NCBI RefSeq assembly: GCF_001625215.2 | Contig: NC_030382.2 | Location: 47,519,364-47,583,363 of the forward strand | Direction: 5' to 3' | Length of the DNA stretch: 64,000 nt | DNA from: Daucus carota subsp. sativus | Taxonomy: Eukaryota > Streptophyta > Magnoliopsida > Apiales > Apiaceae | Shown here: in pieces, positions 50,701 to 63,649 of the stretch | Layout of the letters: each line of letters opens with the position of its first letter | Numbering within the stretch: position 1 is the stretch's first letter | Program-made: the position numbers and the translations under genes | The notes under the pieces: model-generated | The model's database searches: none | What the model saw: the letters and a program-made list of their open reading frames with translations, nothing else | Told to the model about the DNA's origin: nothing

Positions 50701-51570
50701 TCTTCTGTTGCAAGCACCAGTGGGAAGAAGATTGCATTTGAGATAGATCTGGAAGCGCCTGTTGTTCTGGAGGCAGTGGAGGCTCTTTCACCTACAAAAG
50801 AACAAAAACAACACGAGGTGTCCTTGCAATCACCTGAGGAAACTGAGAAGCAACAAGATGAAGTAGTTAGAAGTGCAGCAGAGGCAATACTTGCCATTTC
50901 TTATAGTCAGGTTCCTTGTATGGATCCTTCCGAATTGCCAGATCCCCTCAAATGGTTTGCAGATGTAATTTCTGCTTCAGCAGACGAAGTTGAGATGAGG
51001 CCTCAAAAAGATTCTGAAGGCAGAAACGGTAGAGAAACTGAGACGCCAAGGGAGTTGGATGAATACGAGGCCATGACATTGCAACTGACAGAGACTCCGG
51101 AAGAAGACTACATGCCTGAGCCCTTTGTACCTGAAATCCTCAACTTGGAAGATGTAGGCACCGCTTTGTTACCGGGGCGACCCCGAAGAGGCCCGGCAAG
51201 GAGAGGGAGGATGAGAAAGGACTTCCAGAGGGATATCCTTCCAGGCCTCGTTTCTTTGTCAAGGCACGAGGTTACAGAAGATCTTCAGACATTTGGAGGA
51301 CTGATGAGAGCTACTGGTCATCAATGGAATGGAGGAATGACAAGAAGGAACGGCACCAGAAGCGGTGCTGCAAGAGGAAGGAGACGGTGCGCGGTTGAGC
51401 CCCCCCCTGCCATGGTAGTAGCTCCAGTCTGCAGTCCACCAATGCAGAACTTTAATAGTATCCAGTTGGGAGTAGAGGATAGAAGCTTAGCTGGGTGGGG
51501 AAAGACAACTAGACGTGCTCGTGGACAAAGAACTGCTGCAGGTAATAATCTTGCTGTTCCAATTACATAA
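47790..51570 (+). CDS. DUF863 family protein (1,056 aa)
   Basis: Coding exons 47790-48023, 48141-48954 and 49448-51570; the phases agree. The ATG follows an acceptor (TTAGCAG) at 47787, so at least one 5'UTR intron lies between the CT-rich leader (about 46200-46540) and the start. The protein is hydrophilic and Ser/Asn-rich with no membrane span. The N-terminal part has a conserved heptad-like stretch (LRQKMIEHDMIFKNQVYELHRLYKVQREMMEE). The C-terminal DUF863 signature includes AAEAILAIS, MDPSELPDPLKWFADVIS, EAMTLQLTETPEEDYMPEPFVPE, LLPGRPRRGPARRGR and FQRDILPGLVSLSRHEVTEDLQTFGG, then an Arg/Gly-rich tail. DLN-type motifs (LADLNEP, KDLDLNV, NIDLNS) resemble EAR repression motifs. It is probably nuclear; the biochemical role is unknown. 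Confidence 0.93.
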
Positions 51571-53813
51571 ATTTGAGTTTAGGTCCTAATAAATTTATGA
51601 CCATAATCTTTATAGAGGAATTTTAGTTATATAGGGAGCTGATTTTTGGTATGATTTTTCAGAGTGATTTTTTTCTGGCTTTGCCATTTGTAAATGTCTT
51701 TGCACTCATAATTTGGGCGATCCCAATAGAGTACATTGTTTGTCCTTCGATGTATGATTTGTATAACCGGGTTTTATGGAAGTATGAAACTGATGTTCTA
51801 TTGGATATTTCAGATTTTCGTGGATATTTGAAATCAATTGCCTAAGCCCAGACTAATTTTGTTTTGCAATGTCAGGTTAATGGCTGAAGAATAGAGCCAA
51901 AGAAAGCCAACTTAACTCAAACTCAAAAGTTATACTTACTGGGGTTCTTTTGCTATTCTGTAATGGAAATTACGTCACATTAATAATTAGTATACAGCCA
52001 TTCTCAAATCTCTTGCTTCTTTTGATCAATGATGAAGCTTCTCTCTTCAGCATTAGTTCTTAATATGCGGAACTTTTACCTCCAACATTAGTCCTTAATC
52101 GCATAATAAGGGCATCGTTTTCTCTCTCAAAACCGTAGTTGAGAGATGTAATCTATCCTTTTCACTTATTATGCTGAATTTTATGAAATATTGAAAACAA
52201 ATGTAAATATGTTAACGAGAAGAGTCAGAAACGAAGATTTGCCAAGGAAAAAGATGTCAGTCCCTGCTTTTATCAAATCTTTTCTGTACAAAAATACACA
52301 GATCCTTTAAAATTTTAGCACAGGCCGTGGTTCAGCAAGCCTAAGCTAGAACACAAATAAATGGCAGAAAATGAGTAGAGTGTATCTGAGTGACGAGAGG
52401 ATAACAATAATTGCTTTTGAAGAAAAAGGAGTGAAAGCAAAAGCTAGTTAGCGTATGAGTTGATGAAATTTACAAATATGTAAAGGGTCGTTTAAGGACC
52501 AGCCAAATTGGTGATGAAAAGTATTCTAGTGTACCCATCAGTCTATCGCCGAACTAAAGTCAGTTCACAGTTGCCATGATTTGGAAACTTGAAAAGATTG
52601 TCGGCCCAACTTGATACTGTTTTATCAGGTTTACGTGTTTGTCATTTTCCGTTCTTTATCTTTTGCATTGTATTTAGTATTATTTGTTATTGCCGTTTGT
52701 TTACAAATAAATAAACCGATTTTTTATTGTGTATATAAGCAAAAACTAATAATCATTTTTTATTTTAGTTGAGTGATGGATATATATTAATTCCAGTCTC
52801 ATCAATAATAATGGCTCCAGCATGCACAAAAATTTATATTAATCAAAATCTTATAGCAGTAGTTAGTAGTGTGTACCTGTTGACACACTATAAAGACCAT
52901 TAACTTTCCGGAATACCTTTCTTCTTATATTTGCTTCAGAACTAGAATTATTATTTTTCTATTTGTGAATTAAAGAGTAAATTTAATATTTTTATTCGGA
53001 AAATATGCCGATCAACTTCACTATTGTTGGAGCTAATTTGCTCCATGAATGCAGTATCCAGTCAAGTCGTAACCTCGTACAGCTCGCTTTAGGAAGATTG
53101 GTGGAACTGAATCCTTTTGGTGCTTGTTACTACGTGCTCATGTCAAAATTATATCTTGATGGAGTCAGGCTGGTCAGGTGAGAGAGTTGAGCAATATCCC
53201 TGATTAGGCTTGGTAAATGTGCAGAAATTTTTTGGAGTGGGCTTCTCAAGTTAGTTTTGTTATTCATTGCCATGTATCTGAAATGTGTTTTGAGATCATG
53301 GATACTCCAGAATACAGATACTGCAAAGCCGCCCAATCAGAGTTTGTGTAAAATTCCAAAATTTAGTTGTGTTTCCAGTGAAGGGGCACGGGGCAAGACA
53401 CATGTCCCTTTTAAAATATCTCTAACAGCTTTTTTCTATTATAAATTTTAGATAATGTCCTAAAAAATTTTAGAAATACAAAATGTATTTTCTGAGAATT
53501 TGCTTGGTGACTTCAAGATGTACACCGGATCCGCCCCTGAATTTGTTTCCATACATGCCACCCTTGAGAGCTTCCATGTTAGGAATTATTGTCGGAAAAG
53601 AAATTTAAAGAACCTGGATGAAGTTGGATTTCGACAGTTCGACTGACTTCCAATTTTCTCAGCACAACTCATTAACTCAACCTGTGATCAATTTCAAGAA
53701 CCCTATCGCTTTACAGAATTCATTCCTCAGAAAAGCAGCAACATGTTCTGGGTCGTAACCCACGCGTGAAAGCAATGCAAAACAAGGAATTTGCGTCACA
53801 AAGCAACATATTG
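51571..53813. other. Intergenic region before the tRNA gene
   Basis: 51571 to about 52000 is the DUF863 3' region. I see no gene after that. A hAT-like MITE end lies near 53370-53539. Short open frames at 51651-51845 and 53130-53451 look accidental. Confidence 0.5.
53370..53539. mobile_element. hAT-like MITE, right end clear, left end damaged
   Basis: The right end, inverted, reads CAGGGGCGGATCCGGTGTAC, close to the termini of the 2253-2687 element. The left side CAGTGAAGGGGCACGGGGC looks like an internal part joined to a damaged end. No exact target duplication was found. Confidence 0.5.
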
Positions 53814-53822
53814 AAAAAAATA

Positions 53823-53823
<1 letters not shown>

Positions 53824-53903
<80 letters not shown>
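53824..53903 (-). tRNA. tRNA-Leu (anticodon UAG)
   Basis: Read on the minus strand, it starts GACAGTTTGGCCGAGTGG (box A TGGCCGAGTGG). The anticodon stem-loop has TAG at 53869-53867 within GATTTAGGC. A long variable arm follows, as leucine tRNAs have, then GGTTCAAATCC (box B) and the 3' acceptor strand AGCTGTC plus discriminator A. The acceptor stem pairs over 7 bp with one G-U. There is no intron. A run of seven T on the minus strand (53820-53814) is a pol III terminator. CAA just upstream fits plant tRNA promoters. Confidence 0.95.
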
Positions 53904-53905
<2 letters not shown>

Positions 53906-54040
53906 CTTGTTTTTATTCTATAGACATTTCTTCTAAGTTACAAAGTCTAGATCTGACACATTGTTAACAAGAACAAATATAAAAATGGTTGATAATCTAT
54001 GTTGGATGATAATCAATTTGCTACAAGAGAAGTTACAAAT

Positions 54041-54118
54041 GGATGTAAAAAATAATATATACTGAATTCTAGATACAAGGGGATGTAAAAAAGAATATAC
54101 TGAATTCTAGATACAAGG
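54041..54118. repeat. Short tandem duplication (about 40 bp)
   Basis: GGATGTAAAAAA...TACTGAATTCTAGATACAAG occurs at 54041-54079 and again at 54081-54118, with small differences in the A-rich middle. It lies between the tRNA and the GDAP2-like gene. Confidence 0.8.
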
Positions 54119-54240
54119 TTTGAAAAATGCAAAAAATGGCAAATAATGATACACGATAAGTATAAAAATTTCAACCCCCTACACTCTAAAGTTTCAGCTA
54201 ATTAAAAGAATAATAGACAATTGCTTGAACAGGAAGATGA

Positions 54241-57200
54241 CTATGGTCGCTGATAAACATACTTCGTTCTGGGGTCCACCATAAGGCCCTTTCCTCCATT
54301 AACTTCGAGATCATGCCTGCAATAACAAATTCACCAGGAGCTTACAGAAATCACTACTAAATCTAAACCAGTCATAGAGCCATGATTTAGAGTGGAACAT
54401 TAATATTAACAGGACATTGATGTGGGAATAGTGGCTCCGGACATAGTATATAATAAATAGAGTCACTAATAAAAAAACCACAATTGTTTTTATCTACATT
54501 CATTATATCTTCTACTAGATTACAAGAAGAAAATTATAAATTCAAACAGATGACTCACTGGAACACAAAGTCTGGAATAGTAAGCTGTTCCCGAGGAACG
54601 TATTTGAATAGCTGCAAAAGCCTATCAACATATACCACTTTTTTCCACACCTAAATATCATGTTCCAAAAATTGAACAACCTTTTAGAGGACAGGGTACA
54701 AGTTCTGGTTTAGTTATAGATAGTAATTGTAAGAGACAGTAATACATACAACGCCATCAACAAATAGCTGTAATGCGAAAATTGCAGCTTTCAGTCCAAA
54801 AGTAGGGTGAAGCACATATATAGCCTACAAAACCAAATGATAGATTACATATCAGAACTCAGGACACAGGTGAATAGAAGCTTGGCAAAATATATGAAGC
54901 TTAGCATACATGTAGGTTTCGTTGGAGTTTTCGACCAAGTATTTGCTGTAATTTTCTCATCCATCCCAAATCTGGTTGCCTACACAATTTTTTTTTTAGA
55001 AGTAACGAAGTTGGTTTTAACAGCTCAAAAATAAAATAAAATTAGAATGTAAGTGTCACTAAAACATCAACCAAAAACATTAGGAGGCCTTACATCTGTA
55101 GAGATGCTGCAGAATGGAAGTACACAATAGAAAAAGGCTTGTGCATCAAGGGCTCAAACTCCTGAAATTCAATATCTCAAAAAACATTATATTGGTCTAT
55201 GAAGCAAGTAGCAACACTCTAATTACTGGCTTAAAGATGAATGATCTGACTGCAAAAAGTTATTTCAATTTGAATTAATTTACTAGTTCTATATCATAAC
55301 AAATCAATGAACATTATCACTGGACTACCTTTACTACATAAAACACAAACCGTTCCAGATCTAGACATCGTAAAAGAAAGTGTGCCCCCACCACAACCAT
55401 TACTGGCCGACCCTCACTGTCAACTCCACCTCGGTAACTGAAAAATTAAGATAAATAACAGATTCCTGAATGTAAGTATGCAATACTCTTGATGCAAACA
55501 AATCTATGAAACTCCGGTAGAAGCTTCAGTGTAGTGAGGTGAAGGAAACTCAATGATTGAGCCTAAGTAAAGAGTGAATAAGATTTGGCATGTATTCACA
55601 GAGCATATAAAAATATACGATCTGGGATCAAAAGGTCAAAGTTGCTCACACAATTTTCATTTCTGCAATCTCAGAAAGATTAAGAGAATTTGCTTTTGAG
55701 AGATATCTAGAATGAAGTGAATATTCTTCAGCAGCAGATAGGGGAGGTCCTCCAATGTCACCATATCCAAGCATTTTAGCAAAATTAAACCCATTCTGTG
55801 CTTGAGCTGTTTTCTCCCACTGTTCCTTGCGTCTCTGATCTGGATCCTTTATTAGGGACATAAAAGTAGGATCCAGATAAGAATCCAAATACGAAGAGTT
55901 CCTGATGAAGAAGAAAAGGTTTTTTCTTTTATGATCTGTTGATGTTTGTCCAGCATATAAAACGGAGCAATGTGCACAATGATCAGAATAATGTCATATA
56001 ATACAATATGAAAACATTAATACATTCAGGAAAACTGTTTATCCATCTAATAACGTTCAGGCTTAAAACAATAAAATTTAGTCTAAAAGTCTACAACTCT
56101 GCACATAAGACTAATGAATACACCGTTAGTTATCATAACTGGTGATTTGTTAAGCACTATATTGTTTATTTGATATTCTACAGCTGAGATGAAAATGAAA
56201 ACAGAATATTATTTTTTTATTACATAATGTGGTTCCACATTAACTTTGACTACTGCCATCCTCCACCTCTACTAGAAACAGAGTCCAAAAACAAAGCTTA
56301 TGAATAAATAGATTCGCCAAATCACAAATTCTGAGCTATCAAGCCAATCAACATATCTTGAAGGAAAATTCTTGGTACCCAAATTTCTTTCCAAAGAATC
56401 CTAAAATGATATAGATGTAGCTGACATGGCTGCCACCACATAATTTTTTATGTTGAAATGCACGATCCCTGGATTGGCGTTACCTTTTCCCCGGTCTAAT
56501 AATTGTAGTTATTATCTATATTAACAAGATATGGCAGCCATTCAAGTACTTCCAAAATTCCTGTACACAATTAAAAGCACTCATTCTAGCATAGGTTAGG
56601 TTGACTAACCGTCTGACCAATCCAACTTCACTGACAGGAACATCCATAGGAGATTGAGAAGACCTAGGAACAGACTTCTTCACTTTGGGCAAAGGCTTTA
56701 TTCTGATTTTGCGTTCATCTATGGTTGTTTCGCCATTTTCATCCCCAACATCAGCAGGAAGCTTGGAGATGGCCACCTCCTCCTCTTGCTTGTCACGTGG
56801 GAAATAAAGTGGGAGCAACCTAGATTCTCAAAAGATAGAGTGAACTTGAGGTTACTAACAATAACTATTCATTGATGTTATGCAGGATTAGATATTCTTC
56901 ATATTCATTCGATCAGTGCCATACCTCTTATATATCTCAGTGTCATATGAAGTTGTTGTGCAAAAAACAACAGCTGTTACTTTATCTTTCTGTTTCTCAA
57001 GGAACCTCCGCACAGTTCCTGATTAATTGATCAGGTAAGAAACAAAGAACATGCAATAGTGCACAAGTATAATTTTTTGTGTAAAAAACATCAAGCATAC
57101 ACACAAACATTTTCGGATTATCATATATAACAAGCATAACCTCAGTATATATTCCTACATGCAGGCTTTTGAGTAAACTAAACAGTCAAGGACAACGGAA

Positions 57201-59857
57201 AATGACCAACAAGGGAGCTAGATTAAATTACACTAAGATAAACCATACAAACATATTATCAAAATTTTGTAATAGTAATGAGCATGTATGAGCATAATTT
57301 TAACTGAAGTGCAAAAACAATATCAGAGTTAAAGAATAATAATAAAAAAGGCTATGGCCACAAAGGATTTTGACTGGATCAACAGTTCAAACTTCAACTT
57401 CTTTTAAAAAAACATATTAATTTAACAAATGTAAGAGTAAGTTAAAAAGTTGTATAAGACCCTACAACTTAGGTAAATGTAGCAAAAAAAATGAATATTG
57501 CCCAACATAGAGAGAAAATGAGATATAATCTTTTTAGTGACATAAATTATGTCCAAAATTACTGGCTGATGGACTTTTAATCATCCATACATTTCTTGTG
57601 CTCCTTTCTTCTTTCTCTTAATACAGTGATAAGTGATCAACTAGCACATAAAGTTACTTTTTTAAGACAACAGCAATATCAAATTCTTACTTATTGCCAC
57701 ATGAGCAGCTGGTTCACGTGGATAGTTTTTGGACTCCGTGTATATACATCCCATTGCAATACTGAAAAAGTCAAATGTTTAATATAGTAAGTTCGAGACT
57801 GTAGATGTAATACGAGCAATAAATTAAGGAATGTAGTCACAAGTCAACGGACGCAAGCTAGTACACCAAATTACCTATGTAGACCATTCTCAATGAGAAG
57901 CTCAAGGCAAGATCGATAACAGTGACTAAGGGCATTCTCTGCGGCAGTATGATATTTAACTGCATACTTGGGGCCAACTGTATGTATAACTCTCCTAAAA
58001 ATGGAAAAAGACACTCCATTCAGTGTTTGACCAATTATTAAACTGAAGAGCACATTAAAGAATGCTTCAAGTAGCCACATAATGAGTTAATTTTAACAAA
58101 TTAACATATAAATATAATCAGGAAATGATATGTCAAAATTGCTGAACAAACCGGGATCATGAATTTGGTGACACATGCCAAAGTTAGGTCTTACATTATG
58201 TCAATTTCTAATTACTAGGCGTCCAATATGTACAACTGCAACTCCAGTTCATAATGACTAAATTAGTTCAACCTCTTCTATTTCCAATAGACAATTAAAT
58301 ACAGTTAAAGGAGCACAGAAAAAAACTACATTATGGCCTGTTCAAGAAATTGGAGTTCATCTGAAATTCTAAATATTGTACAAATGACATGTTTGGATAT
58401 GAATTTGGTTCAATTTTAAGGCATTGAATAAGCATAAATTTAAGAATTTAAAATAACAACACAACCCTTGTCATTTGAAATGAATTTCTGTTTTTATACA
58501 AAACTTCACTGTAGTTGGTGTAGATATTAACGATTAGGCATATTACATTGAATAGTAAATTTTGATTTTACAAATGTAGAATTCAAAACACGTATACGAC
58601 TAAAATGTTTAGTTAAGTGGCATGTCTAATAACTAACATTTGAAGATAAGTTGCAAATTATTTGTCATTCCAGTAGTATAATTTTATAGAACATTATATA
58701 TATAAACAACAAGAATACATGTAATTGTACTACTAGAAAGTAGAAATATACCCACCTAGCTGGAAGGTCATATGCATTGGTAACTTTTGCCATGCCTGTG
58801 CGACAGCCACCCTATAAAAAAAATAACTTGTGATGTAATTTTCAACTTGAACATATATGACTTGCTGCCAAAAAAGAGTCATCTCCTTCAATGTTTAGTT
58901 GTATAAACAAAAGTCGAAAGCTTAATCTATTAGTAAAATATTACAGGCTCTTGAACCTAAATGCATATTTGATTGATGTAACTTACTAGTGTTGCACATT
59001 CTTCAGCAAGACCAGGTCCAGCAGCGACATGCAAACCAGGGCTGCTGTGTGCTTCATCCATGTTCTGTCAACCATCGATAATTGATCTTATGATTATAAA
59101 AATTTGAGACCATCGATATTGTATGAGATCAACATGCCCTCACTAACTGTTGCTTTATAGGCTTTGACAAAGGTCAAATTATAAATAAGCTACCAACTCA
59201 CTAGAATGACTTTAACCATTTGCTCAGGAGTGACAGGATTACTTTGTAATTAGTCTCCCAATACACAACAGAAACAGGTTAATCCCTGATTTACTTGCTT
59301 TGATGCATTAGAATTGGTTATTTAAGTAGAGCACTAGACAATTGCCAGAACAATATTCAGGCTAACAAACCAAATAGGCAAGAAAACAGAAGAAATTTGT
59401 AGAAGGCTGAGCATTTATGAGAACATATTATGATGTCAGGAGGTGTGAAGTTACAGACAGTAACATCATCTTCCCGATTACATAAAAAAGAGGAAAAACA
59501 CCATATAAACATCATCAAGCTACAATTTCCGCTCACCTCATTGGTGGAGTTGACAACAGCATCCACCTCAAGATTCCAAGGATTCCCTCTCCACAAATAA
59601 ATCTTGGAGTTAATCTCTTGGTCAACAGGAAACCTAGAAACCATTCCATTTACCCCACTCTCACCTCCTCCAGATGACGCAGCAGCTAAAGGATCCGGGA
59701 AATAAGAATTCGGATAACCGGAATTCTCAGCATCAATAGATAACCTAAACTCAGCGTCACTCCAACAAGGAACTTGATCTAGTGTGACCACAGTCTCGCC
59801 ACCACTTTCCGAAGGTGATCCACTTTGAGTAGCGCTAGTCGGCAGAGGCCTATACAT
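54241..59857 (-). CDS. GDAP2-like protein: macro domain plus CRAL-TRIO domain
   Basis: Fourteen exons: 59857-59537, 59064-58987, 58811-58756, 57994-57875, 57761-57691, 57018-56925, 56819-56610, 55901-55650, 55437-55329, 55161-55094, 54979-54910, 54824-54750, 54650-54559 and 54316-54241; 563 aa, phase kept at every junction. The N-terminal macro domain (about 85-240) has DAVVNSTNE, SSPGLHVAAGPGLAEEC and GGCRTGMAKVTNAY, the loops that bind ADP-ribose. A linker with a basic/Pro stretch follows, then a SEC14-type CRAL-TRIO domain (about 400-545: PVMVVVGAHFLLRCLD, FSIVYFHSAA, RNLHAIYVLHPTFGLKA). The C-terminus is DPRTKYVYQRP. This two-domain order is that of GDAP2 and its plant relatives (Appr-1-p processing family, probably At1g69340). 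Its role in plants is not established. It is convergent with the DUF863 gene and divergent from the RING gene. Confidence 0.94.
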
Positions 59858-62400
59858 AGTTACTCCTATTCTTATTCTCCTAGTTGTTGTTATAACCCTA
59901 TCATATACACACAGCTTCTAATTCTCTATTCCTAATAGCTCCTCTAAATCTCGAATTATCAGAAATTTCTTTAAATACAAACAGCTCATTAGACACCACC
60001 AAACCTGATGGAAACCTACACATCAAAATCATATTAATCGAAACATATTGTAATCAAAATCAAAAACACGGTTTTCAATTTCCACATCTAAATTAACTCA
60101 ATTTGCGACAAGTCAATAGAACAAGTGACTGATAATATTGCATCAAGATTGACATGAAACATTATATATACAGATACATACAGATTGGGGGAGCATAATT
60201 AGAGAAGAGTTGTGAATTGATTGAAAGACAGAAAGATAAATAAACGAAGAGAAGCGAATATACCTCTGAGATTCGTGTGAAATTTGATAAAAAGAGAGAA
60301 GAAAGAGAGTTGAAGACGAAGAAGATGAGCTTGCTTCGTATACCAAAGACGACAGCCTCCGTATATTTAATTTAAATTATTTATTGCAATAATTAAGTAA
60401 AAAAAAATAAACTGCCACTGCTATCGTCTATGATTATGGGGCTGTTTGTCTGTATACATCTTGGCCTAGCTGGAGGAAGCTGCTGTATATTTCTGTATTT
60501 TCATATTTGGTCCCTTTTTTTCTTCTCAATTACACTGCTGCCCCTCATTTATCACATGTACTCAATAATCAATGTCAATCTGTCCCCTGTTTTACCTACG
60601 GGTATATAATTTATTTTAAAATAAAATTTTAATATTTAAATATTTTTGAAAGAAGAAAACTTTTAAAATTAAATTATAAAATCTTATTTATATATATCTT
60701 AAAATACATGCCAAACAATCGCAAAATTTGTAAAAAAATAGAAGATACGGAAGGAGTATATAATATATTATTAAAAGAATAATTTTAAATAAAAAATAAT
60801 ATGTATATGGTATATAGTTAATTGAAAATATATTTTCAGAAATTAGATTAGAATTTCTTAGAATATGACAGAAAAAATGATGACATCTCAATCAAATGTG
60901 GAAATTATAAATTATATCTTAAATTTAAGATGTTATCATTTATTTAGTATTTTTTTTCAGATTAAACTTCGCACTCTCACCTTATTTTGGCATGCGAAAA
61001 CTCCTTTTGTTTCTTAATATTATACAATATAAAATACAAGCCTCTCATAAATTTTCTTTTAATTATTTATTGCGATTGAGAAAATAACTCGTTCATATTA
61101 TTATCGTTGTTTTCTGATATTTCAATTTCTGAGATTCATAAATTGTTATTCAAGTCGGTTGTACAAACGAGTGTGTTAAAAAAAGAATGTTGAACGGTGA
61201 GGAGTGACGGAGCTGGAAGGGGGGCTACTAGAATTTTCACGGGAGAGGGAGAGAGAGTTTAGAGAGAGGGGGCGAGAGGGGAGAGAGAGTCTAGTTTAGA
61301 GAGAGGGGGCGAGAGCGAGCGAGCAAGAAAGACTGAAACGATCTCTTCTTTCTTCCAGGTTCACATCACGCCTGTAAGTATGATCCATTCTATGTCTTGT
61401 TTAAAGCTGTCTGCTCTTCTTATTATCTGCTTTGCAATTTCGTAGCTTTTTTACTAGATGCTTTTTAATATTTTACTACACGGTGAATTCCTTCAATTTT
61501 ATTATGAGTATTTTTGGACCTTTGATGTTCTTTAATATAATGCTTAAACATATTCAGTCTCTGATCACCATGTGAATTATCTTCTGATGAGAATCTGTTA
61601 CACGATTGTTTGTAATGTGTTGAAGATTTGTGTTCTTATGTAATTTAGGATATGTGTTGGCATGTGTTAGAATAGTAGATGGATGCATATATAATGATTT
61701 AGTGTTCGTAGTTCTTAGAGAGACTTGATTTTACCTCGTATTATCTGTTTGTTAGCATTAAGTTTGTGGCTGATGCTCAAGACTTTTCAGTAGCATGTGT
61801 GTGGAGAGTGGAGTTATCATACTCATGCTTGCCTAATTTATTTTTGCCCAAAGAGGCTGTTTACGGGGTCTGAACTCGTGGCCTGATGGATAAAAGTTAT
61901 TCAATTTCGTCTATCTTGTGCAGGATGTCTATGTGTAAATGGCTGAGATTTTAAAGCTGCAATTTATGAGAACTTTTGTGTTTTTGCATACTTCTCTTGT
62001 CCATAAACTATAGGATTCAGTTTAAACTAAGTGCTAACTGCTAATATCTACTGTTGTTCTAGAATTTAGGTGTCAAAAAGACTTGATCTTTGGATCTTGT
62101 TATCTGTTTGTCTGTATGTGTATGTGTGTAAAGGCTGAAACTCAGAGTGCATTGATGAGTATAATGTTTTTGAGCATTTTTTAAATCCATGAGGTTTAGA
62201 ATATAAGTTGGGACTGAACTTAATATAAGCATCTATACATTTTCTTAGGTACTTAAGTATGATTTTAGATCTTGTTTCGTACATGATATATTCGATCCAA
62301 GTGCTAATTGTGTTGCAGTCTCTTGAACCGGTTTATATGTAAGATATTGGATGAAGTCATGTCAATAAAATTTCTTATTTGAGCTTCATAATAGTAGCAG
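59858..62400. promoter_or_regulatory. Shared upstream region of the GDAP2-like and RING genes
   Basis: 59858 to about 60360 is the GDAP2-like leader side. The RING gene leader is probably at 61200-61375: it is GA-rich and has a tandem copy of GTTTAGAGAGAGGGGGCGAG (61257 and 61294, 37 bp apart). A donor-like CCT|GTAAGT at about 61375 and the acceptor GTAGCAG at 62400 define a 5'UTR intron of about 1 kb. A worn Stowaway-like end (ATACGGAAGGAGTA) lies near 60746-60758. Confidence 0.55.
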
Positions 62401-62441
62401 GCACTGTTTACCTAATCGATCAAGATTGCCTCTTTGCTGCA

Positions 62442-63236
62442 ATGTGGGGCTTTATCTCAAAGGCCATTGGAAGCGCAGGATTCAAGAAGAGCTCTACAGA
62501 ACAAGGTCGAGCTAGTTTAGAATCTTCAGATGATGAGACCTGCTCAAATGACAGTTCAGAAGAGGGCATGGAATGCCCAATATGCTGGGAATCGTTTAAT
62601 ATTGTGGAGAATGTTCCATATGTCTTATGGTGTGGTCACACACTCTGCAAAAATTGCCTCCTAGGGCTTCAGTTGGCTTCGTTTGAAGTCGCCGATCAGA
62701 AAGTCCGGATTCCGTTTTTTATTTCGTGCCCTTGGTGCCATCTGTTAACTTTGCGACTGCTTTACAAGGGGAACCTCAAGTTTCCTTCTAAGAATTACTT
62801 TATCCTTTGGATGTTAGAGAACTTGAATAATGACAGGATGAAGTCCGCTTCCTTTGCTGCTGAGGATCATCAAGTGGGTTGCTCCTCAAGAAGCACAGCA
62901 TCTACTGGAAGTCATTCTGCAAGTATTAATACCAGAAGACCTCTATGCTTGGGACAGTCTGGGTCAAACAATAATGGCCGTAATGGCATCGCTAGGTTTC
63001 TAGGTCTGGAGAGGCCTCGTAACTTTCCTAAACCCTTAGATTTCTTCATCCGCTTAATTTTAAAGATGTTCTTCATTATCCTGCTCCTCGCAATTGTTCT
63101 TTTTGCAATACCCTGCAGCTTTGTCATCCTGGCTGTGTATTTGCTAGTTACAGTTCTATTTGCAGTCCCATCTTTCCTGGTATTGTACTTCGCATATCCT
63201 GTCTTGGATTGGCTGACAAGAGAATTTGCCATGTGA
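62442..63236 (+). CDS. RING-type E3 ligase-like protein with C-terminal membrane spans (264 aa)
   Basis: A single coding exon beginning after the acceptor at 62400. I chose the ATG at 62442 (MWGFISKAIGSAGFKK) because upstream ATGs lie before the acceptor. The acidic/Ser region (SSDDETCSNDSSEE) leads into a C3HC4 RING: Cys45, Cys48, Cys64, His66, Cys69, Cys72, Cys96 and Cys99, all eight ligands present. The spacing before the last pair is long (23 residues). A Ser-rich linker and two or three hydrophobic segments follow (about residues 205-258; MFFIILLLAIVLFAIP, VILAVYLLVTVLFAVP), ending DWLTREFAM. It is probably a membrane-anchored ubiquitin ligase of the At1g69330 type; substrate unknown. 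Confidence 0.93.
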   Translation: MWGFISKAIGSAGFKKSSTEQGRASLESSDDETCSNDSSEEGMECPICWESFNIVENVPYVLWCGHTLCKNCLLGLQLASFEVADQKVRIPFFISCPWCHLLTLRLLYKGNLKFPSKNYFILWMLENLNNDRMKSASFAAEDHQVGCSSRSTASTGSHSASINTRRPLCLGQSGSNNNGRNGIARFLGLERPRNFPKPLDFFIRLILKMFFIILLLAIVLFAIPCSFVILAVYLLVTVLFAVPSFLVLYFAYPVLDWLTREFAM

Positions 63237-63649
63237 AATGTTCCTTTGTATAGTTATAGATATGTATCCTAGACTCTGAGACTTCTGTGATGTTATACTT
63301 GAATAAACTTTGCTTCTACAAAGTATATATTTAAAATGGTGGCTTCCTTTTTTAGTTAGCTTCGATGTTGTTATATGTGTGTATCTTCATCGTTGTTTCC
63401 AAATTAATGTGTGGATAAAGTTTTAGGCCTATGCTTGATTATATGAATGGTGTTACCTAGTATCAGTGGTGTTATATCGGAAAAAGTAACTCATGGCAAG
63501 AAGTTGTTTTCCCGTTATTCTTGTCACATAAAGCACAAAATACATACAAGAATATAAAATACTGTAACTGACAACATAATTTTCAAACTATTAGAAATTT
63601 GTAATATGAACAAGTTCAGCCTTGTTAGACATTCTTGCACTTATTTCAG
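63237..63649. other. Convergent 3' regions of the RING and remorin genes
   Basis: The RING 3'UTR has AATAAA-like signals near 63302. The remorin 3'UTR comes from the right. No other feature was seen. Confidence 0.5.

Noticed and set aside
62379-62441. Upstream ATG extending the RING frame by 21 codons
   Set aside because: It lies before the acceptor CAG at 62400 and so would be intronic; MWGFISKAIG is the more natural start.
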